Below, in pieces: positions 5,412 to 8,577 of a stretch of DNA of 8,577 bases. The notes under the pieces were generated by a model. It did no database searches. It was not told the DNA's origin and worked only from the letters and a program-made list of their open reading frames with translations. Numbering within the stretch: the stretch's first letter is position 1; the number at the start of each line of letters is the position of its first letter. This stretch comes from an uncultured Desulfobacterales bacterium. GTDB lineage: Bacteria; Desulfobacterota; Desulfobulbia; Desulfobulbales; Desulfocapsaceae. Location of the stretch: positions 1-8,577 of the forward strand of contig CALGIJ010000010.1 of NCBI GenBank assembly GCA_937915545.1. Direction: 5' to 3'. A program made the translations under genes and the position numbers.

Positions 5412-7362
5412 TCGCGTCCTCTGTCCGATGGCGATGCTCGCCAGCTTGCTGGGCGTCGCCCTGGTCCTGCCCTTTCTCGATCTGTTGGTGGCGGTGCTGG
5501 TCTGCGTTGCGTTGGCCGGGGGGCTGGTCTGTCAACGCCTCGGCCGCTATCTGCCCAACAGGCCGGCGACGGTGGTGACCATGATCGGCCTCGGCTTCTA
5601 CCTGCTGCAATTGCGGCTGAGCGACCCGGTCCCACCCCTGGTCCATGCCCTGGCGCTGCTGCTCGCCCTGCGCCAGCTCACCCCGCCAACCCCTCGCCAT
5701 TTTTTGCAGACCCTGGTCTTGAGCCTCATCCTCCTGGCCGCCTCCTCGCTGCTCTCCCTCAGCCCGGTCTTCTTCCCGCTGTTGCTCGCGCAGGTGCTGC
5801 TGGTCGGCGTCGCCCTGGTCCTGCTCTGCGCCATGCGCTTTCAGCCCGACCTGGTTCTGCCCCCGCCACTGGCGCGGAGCTTTTTCCGGGTGGCCCTGGT
5901 GCTACCGATTGGCTCGCTGTTGTTGATGCTCGTTTTTTATGTGGTCCTGCCTCGCTCCAACACCCCACTGTGGCATGGTCTCAACCCGCAGCCCCAGACG
6001 GTTACTGGCTACAGCGATACGGTGGCTCCGGGGACGGCTGAGGCGGTGGGCGACAGCGACCAGGTGGTGCTGCGGGTGGAATCACCGCCGCTTCCGGTCG
6101 GACAGCTCTACTGGCGCGGTGCGGTCTTCCTCGATTTTGATGGGGAAAAGTGGCAGCGGGTCACGGCGCCGGGAGAGCTGGAGTGGTTGCGCGGGGGAGA
6201 ACCGGTGCAGCAACGGGTCTTCCTCCAGCCGGGGCAGTACCCTGTGCTGTTCACCCTTGACAGACCGCAGGCGGTGAAGGGGCTGCGGGTCTGGGAACTG
6301 GCCGGCCGCAGCTACGCGGTCAGCAACCGCCAGATCGGGCAACGCTTGAGCTATACCGTCGAGTCCCGGCTCGAAGGCCGTCTGATGAGCAAAGCGCTGC
6401 CGGTTGATGCCCGGGAGCGCTTTATCCCGCCAGAGGTGGCGCCGCGACTGCGGCAGCTGGTGCAGAGCTGGCCCGTCCCGGCCACCCAGGCCGAGGCAGT
6501 GGCCCAGGCTCAAGAGTTTTTCCGGAGCCAGCAGCTGCGCTATGTCACCAGCGGTCTGCCGCAAGGCCCCTTTCCCATCGACGCTTTTCTCCTCGATGCC
6601 AAGGCTGGGCACTGCGAGTTCTTCGCCAGCAGCTTCGCGCTGCTGCTCAGGCTGCGTGGGGTGCCGACGCGGCTGGTGGGGGGCTTCCTCGGCGGGGAAT
6701 ACAACGAACTCGGTGGCTATTATCTGCTGCGCGAGGCCATGGCCCATGTCTGGGTCGAGGCCTATCTCGAGGATGGCGGCTGGGTGCGCATCGATCCCAG
6801 CGCCCTGGCGGTCAACGCCGGCGAGGCCCTGCTCGCCCGCCGCGGGGCGGGACCGTCGCTGATCACCCAGATCCTCGACAGCCTCAACTACGCCTGGGTG
6901 CGGCAGGTGGTGACCTATGACCAGCAGCAACAATTGGCAATGATCCAGAACATCGGCAAGAAGATGTCGGCCCTGCGGCTGCCCGAAAAGAGCCAGCTGC
7001 TGCCTTGGCTCCTGGCCGGTGGGGCGATTGGCCTGGTGATCAGTGGGGTGTTGCTGCGCCGTCGGCGACGGCAGAACAGGGATGTCCACCGCCTCTTTAC
7101 TCGCTTCTGTCGCCGTGTCGGCTGGCAACCCCAGGCCGTGCCCCCCGCAGCGGGGCTCTTGCACCTCGCCGAATGCTGTGCCGATAAAGAGGGGCGCGCC
7201 TTCCTCATGGGACTCAACCAAGCCTTGTTTGCCGAGGAAAGCGATGCATCCACCTGGCAGGAGTTGGAGAGGCTTCTGGCTCGCGTCCCGGCATGTCGCT
7301 TACCGCCTCCCAGCGAAGTGATGGTTGGCGCGCCGGCCGATACCTTTCCATCCGGCAAGTAG
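5401..7362 (+). CDS. TgpA-type transmembrane transglutaminase-like protein (DUF3488 + transglutaminase core)
   Basis: The 653-residue inner-membrane protein combines an amino-terminal DUF3488 region of about six hydrophobic helices (10-182), a large periplasmic part and a carboxy-terminal helix (about 533-552) followed by an Arg-rich stop (LLRRRRRQ) and a cytoplasmic tail like DUF4129 (about 560-640). The sequence VLPRSNTPLWHGLN and TGYSDTVAPG following the last amino-terminal helix is typical of DUF3488. The transglutaminase core carries an intact triad: Cys405 (AGHCEFFASSF), His449 (AMAHVWVEAYL) and Asp465 (WVRIDPS). The fold family cleaves or cross-links peptide bonds; the natural substrate is unknown. 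The start at 5401 overlaps the DUF58 gene, with GGAGG 12 bases upstream. An internal ATG at 5428 has no ribosome site. The MoxR-DUF58-TgpA order is common in proteobacteria. Confidence 0.94.
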   Translation: MRPDRVLCPMAMLASLLGVALVLPFLDLLVAVLVCVALAGGLVCQRLGRYLPNRPATVVTMIGLGFYLLQLRLSDPVPPLVHALALLLALRQLTPPTPRHFLQTLVLSLILLAASSLLSLSPVFFPLLLAQVLLVGVALVLLCAMRFQPDLVLPPPLARSFFRVALVLPIGSLLLMLVFYVVLPRSNTPLWHGLNPQPQTVTGYSDTVAPGTAEAVGDSDQVVLRVESPPLPVGQLYWRGAVFLDFDGEKWQRVTAPGELEWLRGGEPVQQRVFLQPGQYPVLFTLDRPQAVKGLRVWELAGRSYAVSNRQIGQRLSYTVESRLEGRLMSKALPVDARERFIPPEVAPRLRQLVQSWPVPATQAEAVAQAQEFFRSQQLRYVTSGLPQGPFPIDAFLLDAKAGHCEFFASSFALLLRLRGVPTRLVGGFLGGEYNELGGYYLLREAMAHVWVEAYLEDGGWVRIDPSALAVNAGEALLARRGAGPSLITQILDSLNYAWVRQVVTYDQQQQLAMIQNIGKKMSALRLPEKSQLLPWLLAGGAIGLVISGVLLRRRRRQNRDVHRLFTRFCRRVGWQPQAVPPAAGLLHLAECCADKEGRAFLMGLNQALFAEESDASTWQELERLLARVPACRLPPPSEVMVGAPADTFPSGK

Positions 7363-7365
7363 CGG

Positions 7366-7530
7366 TCAGTGCGCCACCTGTTCGAGCGGTTGCGCCGGGA
7401 AGGGGCGATGGGCGGCTCCCTGATGGCGGGCGTAGGAGGCGAGGCGTTTGTCGATGTCCTTGGCCGAGTTGCTCAATCTGCCTGACGAGCCACGACTGAC
7501 TTCTTTTTCACAACGTTCTATATGGAGTCA
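7366..7530 (-). pseudogene. 3' fragment of a convergent gene, unknown product
   Basis: On the minus strand a frame ending in TGA at 7366-7368 is open back to about 7530. Its last 37 codons or so, up to about 7490, are strongly coding-like with G/C-ending codons (e.g. AKDIDKRLASYARHQGAAHR, ending in PFPAQPLEQVAH). There is no plausible ATG or GTG start with a ribosome site, and upstream of about 7490 the sequence becomes A/T-rich and loses protein-like character. This suggests the tail of a host gene, convergent with tgpA and cut off by a rearrangement. I do not recognise the family. Confidence 0.4.
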
Positions 7531-7577
7531 CCTGAGAGACAGCAGGGAGGGGAAAAATCGTAGCCGATGTGAAGGGG

Positions 7578-7592
7578 GCACCGCAGCGGTGC
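7578..7592. repeat. Short perfect palindrome (first hairpin of a cluster)
   Basis: GCACCGC (7578-7584) and GCGGTGC (7586-7592) are perfect inverted repeats around a single base; as RNA the loop would need to open to 3-5 bases. It lies immediately before the larger 15-bp stem at 7597-7639. Confidence 0.6.
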
Positions 7593-7596
7593 AGCG

Positions 7597-7639
7597 CACC
7601 GGTCTTTCGCAGCGCAATACGCAATGCGAAAGACCGGTG
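7597..7639. repeat. Perfect 15-bp inverted repeat with 13-base loop
   Basis: CACCGGTCTTTCGCA (7597-7611) and TGCGAAAGACCGGTG (7625-7639) are exact inverted copies. There is no T-run on either side, so it is not a standard intrinsic terminator, but it lies between converging transcripts (tgpA from the left, the binding-protein gene from the right) and could end or stabilise both. It could equally be a dispersed palindromic repeat. A smaller stem (GGGC-TTT-GCCC, around 7646-7656) follows. Confidence 0.75.
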
Positions 7640-7684
7640 GAGAAGGGGCTTTGCCCTCTGCTGCGTTGAATAGTTTTGTGCAGC

Positions 7685-8525
7685 TCAATAGAGCGTATCG
7701 GCCGAATCAACTATCGCCTTATCGAGTTTCAATCCCATCCGTTCAGCTGCCTTGGGGTTGACATGAAAGGCAAGGTCCTTCTGAAATTCCACCGGAAGGG
7801 ACTCAGGCTTGGCGCCGGCCAGGATCTTTCTGGCCATGGCTCCAGTTTGCCTGCCGTGCTGATAGTAGTCAAAACCCATGGCGGCAATGGTGCCTCTTTT
7901 GACCGAATCGGTATCGGCACTAAAGAGTGGCAGCTGGGTCTTTTCACAGATTTTAATGACGGTCTCGAGTACCGAAACCACGGTATTGTCTGTGGGCACG
8001 AAGAGGGCGTCAACCTTGCCGACCAGGCTCTGTGCGGCCTGGGCGACATCGGCGGAATTGGTCACCGGACCATCGAGGATGGTAATGTTCATGCTTGCCG
8101 CAGCTTCTTTAAGCCTTTTGACGTTTGAGGCCGAATTGACTTCGCCGCTATTATAGAGTACCCCGAGCGTCGCCAGTTTTGGCAGCACCCGGCGCAGCAT
8201 TTCCAGATGCTTGTCCATGGGCATTTGGTTGGAAACACCGGTGATATTGGGTCCTGGGTGCATGTAATCTTTTACCAGGCCGGCGGCAAGTGGATCGGTG
8301 ATGGCGGTAAAGAGCATCGGAGTTTTTGCTAGTTGAGGGGCCTTCTCAAGGGTCTTGGCACAGGCCTGGGCAGTGGGTGTGGCTATGGCCACGATTAAAT
8401 CGGGGGCATCGGAGGCGATCTGGGTGGCAATCTGTCCCGCCGTGCCCATATTGCCGTGGGCATTGTAGTCTCTGTATTCGGCGGCAACGCCATTTTCCTG
8501 CAGGTCATCCTTGAACCCTTTCACT
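7685..8525 (-). pseudogene. ABC transporter substrate-binding protein (PF04392 type), 5' end lost
   Basis: This encodes about 280 residues of a periplasmic binding protein of the ABC_sub_bind (DUF534/TrpX-like) family, which delivers small solutes to an ABC importer. Family-like segments include DLIVAIATPTAQA, PMLFTAITDPLAAGLV, the hinge-region stretch NITGVSNQMP, LGVLYNSGEVNSASNV, DALFVPTDNTVVS and GFDYYQHGRQTG. A normal member has roughly 320-340 residues, so the signal peptide and first strand, about 45-60 residues, are absent. The frame begins abruptly at VKGFKDDLQ. Upstream codons in this frame include TAA and TGA and belong to the adjacent insertion-sequence end. A GTG at 8524 is open but would give a cytoplasmic, truncated protein. 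No permease or ATPase gene follows in the usual downstream position. Probably non-functional. Confidence 0.85.
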
Positions 8526-8577
8526 TGTGTTTACGGCCAGTAGGCATAAGAATGGCCGATTCCGCTCCTGCCTCAAA
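8526..8577. mobile_element. Terminus of an insertion sequence (IS21-like), partial
   Basis: The plus strand from 8526 reads TGTGTTTACGGCCAGTAGG (8526-8544), matching the left-edge terminus (52-34, minus strand) at 16 of 19 bases with only transitions. It starts with TG and cuts the binding-protein gene precisely where its reading frame fails. Within it, GGCCA (8535-8539) and TGGCC (about 8553-8557) form a small inverted repeat. The element extends off the right edge and no transposase is visible. IS21 family is suggested by the TG start and the repeated end motif only. Confidence 0.6.

Larger units (their letters stand above)
7363..7684. other. Gap between convergent genes: gene fragment and hairpin cluster
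   Basis: No complete gene is present. The left third (to about 7490) is GC-rich and contains a minus-strand coding remnant that ends at 7366. The right part (about 7571-7665) is a cluster of inverted repeats. Composition drops abruptly near 7495, where A/T-rich sequence such as TTCTTTTTCACAACG begins. Confidence 0.6.

Noticed and set aside
6082..7221. 379-codon minus-strand open frame opposite tgpA.
   Set aside because: Long antisense frames are expected in GC-rich genes; it is rich in Gln, His and Pro and lacks domain signatures, while tgpA carries a full catalytic triad.
1..8577. CRISPR arrays, tRNA or rRNA genes.
   Set aside because: No spaced direct-repeat series, cloverleaf with T-arm sequence, or rRNA-like conserved stretch was seen on either strand.

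Overview
The window most resembles a Gram-negative proteobacterium, perhaps of the former Deltaproteobacteria (Desulfuromonas/Geobacter-like). This is inferred from the combination of a TRAP transporter, a MoxR/DUF58/TgpA operon and a PF04392 ABC binding protein; no marker gene fixes the taxon. Base composition is mosaic. The block from about 3540 to 7490 is strongly GC-rich with G/C-ending codons, while the flanking transporter genes are visibly richer in A/T.

Layout. (1) Positions 1-52 look like the end of an insertion sequence, and it cuts off the start of a dctM gene (55-381, minus). (2) A minus-strand TRAP operon reads, in transcription order, iclR (2151-2933), dctP (1041-2048), dctQ (485-973) and the broken dctM. 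It has a good sigma-70 promoter (2983-3010), a palindromic operator just downstream of it (2946-2970), and a strong 14-bp stem-loop between dctP and dctQ. (3) Positions 3011-3542 hold no intact gene but contain a coding-like remnant. (4) A tight plus-strand operon follows: MoxR AAA+ ATPase (3543-4514), DUF58 protein (4521-5411) and TgpA-type membrane transglutaminase (5401-7362). (5) Positions 7363-7684 hold a fragment of a convergent gene and a cluster of hairpins. (6) A minus-strand ABC substrate-binding protein gene (7685-8525) lacks its start because a second insertion-sequence end begins at 8526.

How the genes work together. IclR probably senses a ligand and controls itself and the DctPQM carboxylate importer, which is now disabled by loss of most of dctM. 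MoxR, DUF58 and TgpA form a conserved trio thought to act in envelope protein assembly or maturation. The binding protein at the right is an orphan fragment.

The most notable point is that both window edges carry matching inward-facing termini (34-52 and 8526-8544; 16 of 19 bases identical, all three differences transitions), each abutting a gene interrupted in mid-reading frame. Either two related insertion-sequence copies bound this segment, or the segment is an assembly piece that ended inside such repeats. I did not find a convincing undescribed multi-gene system.
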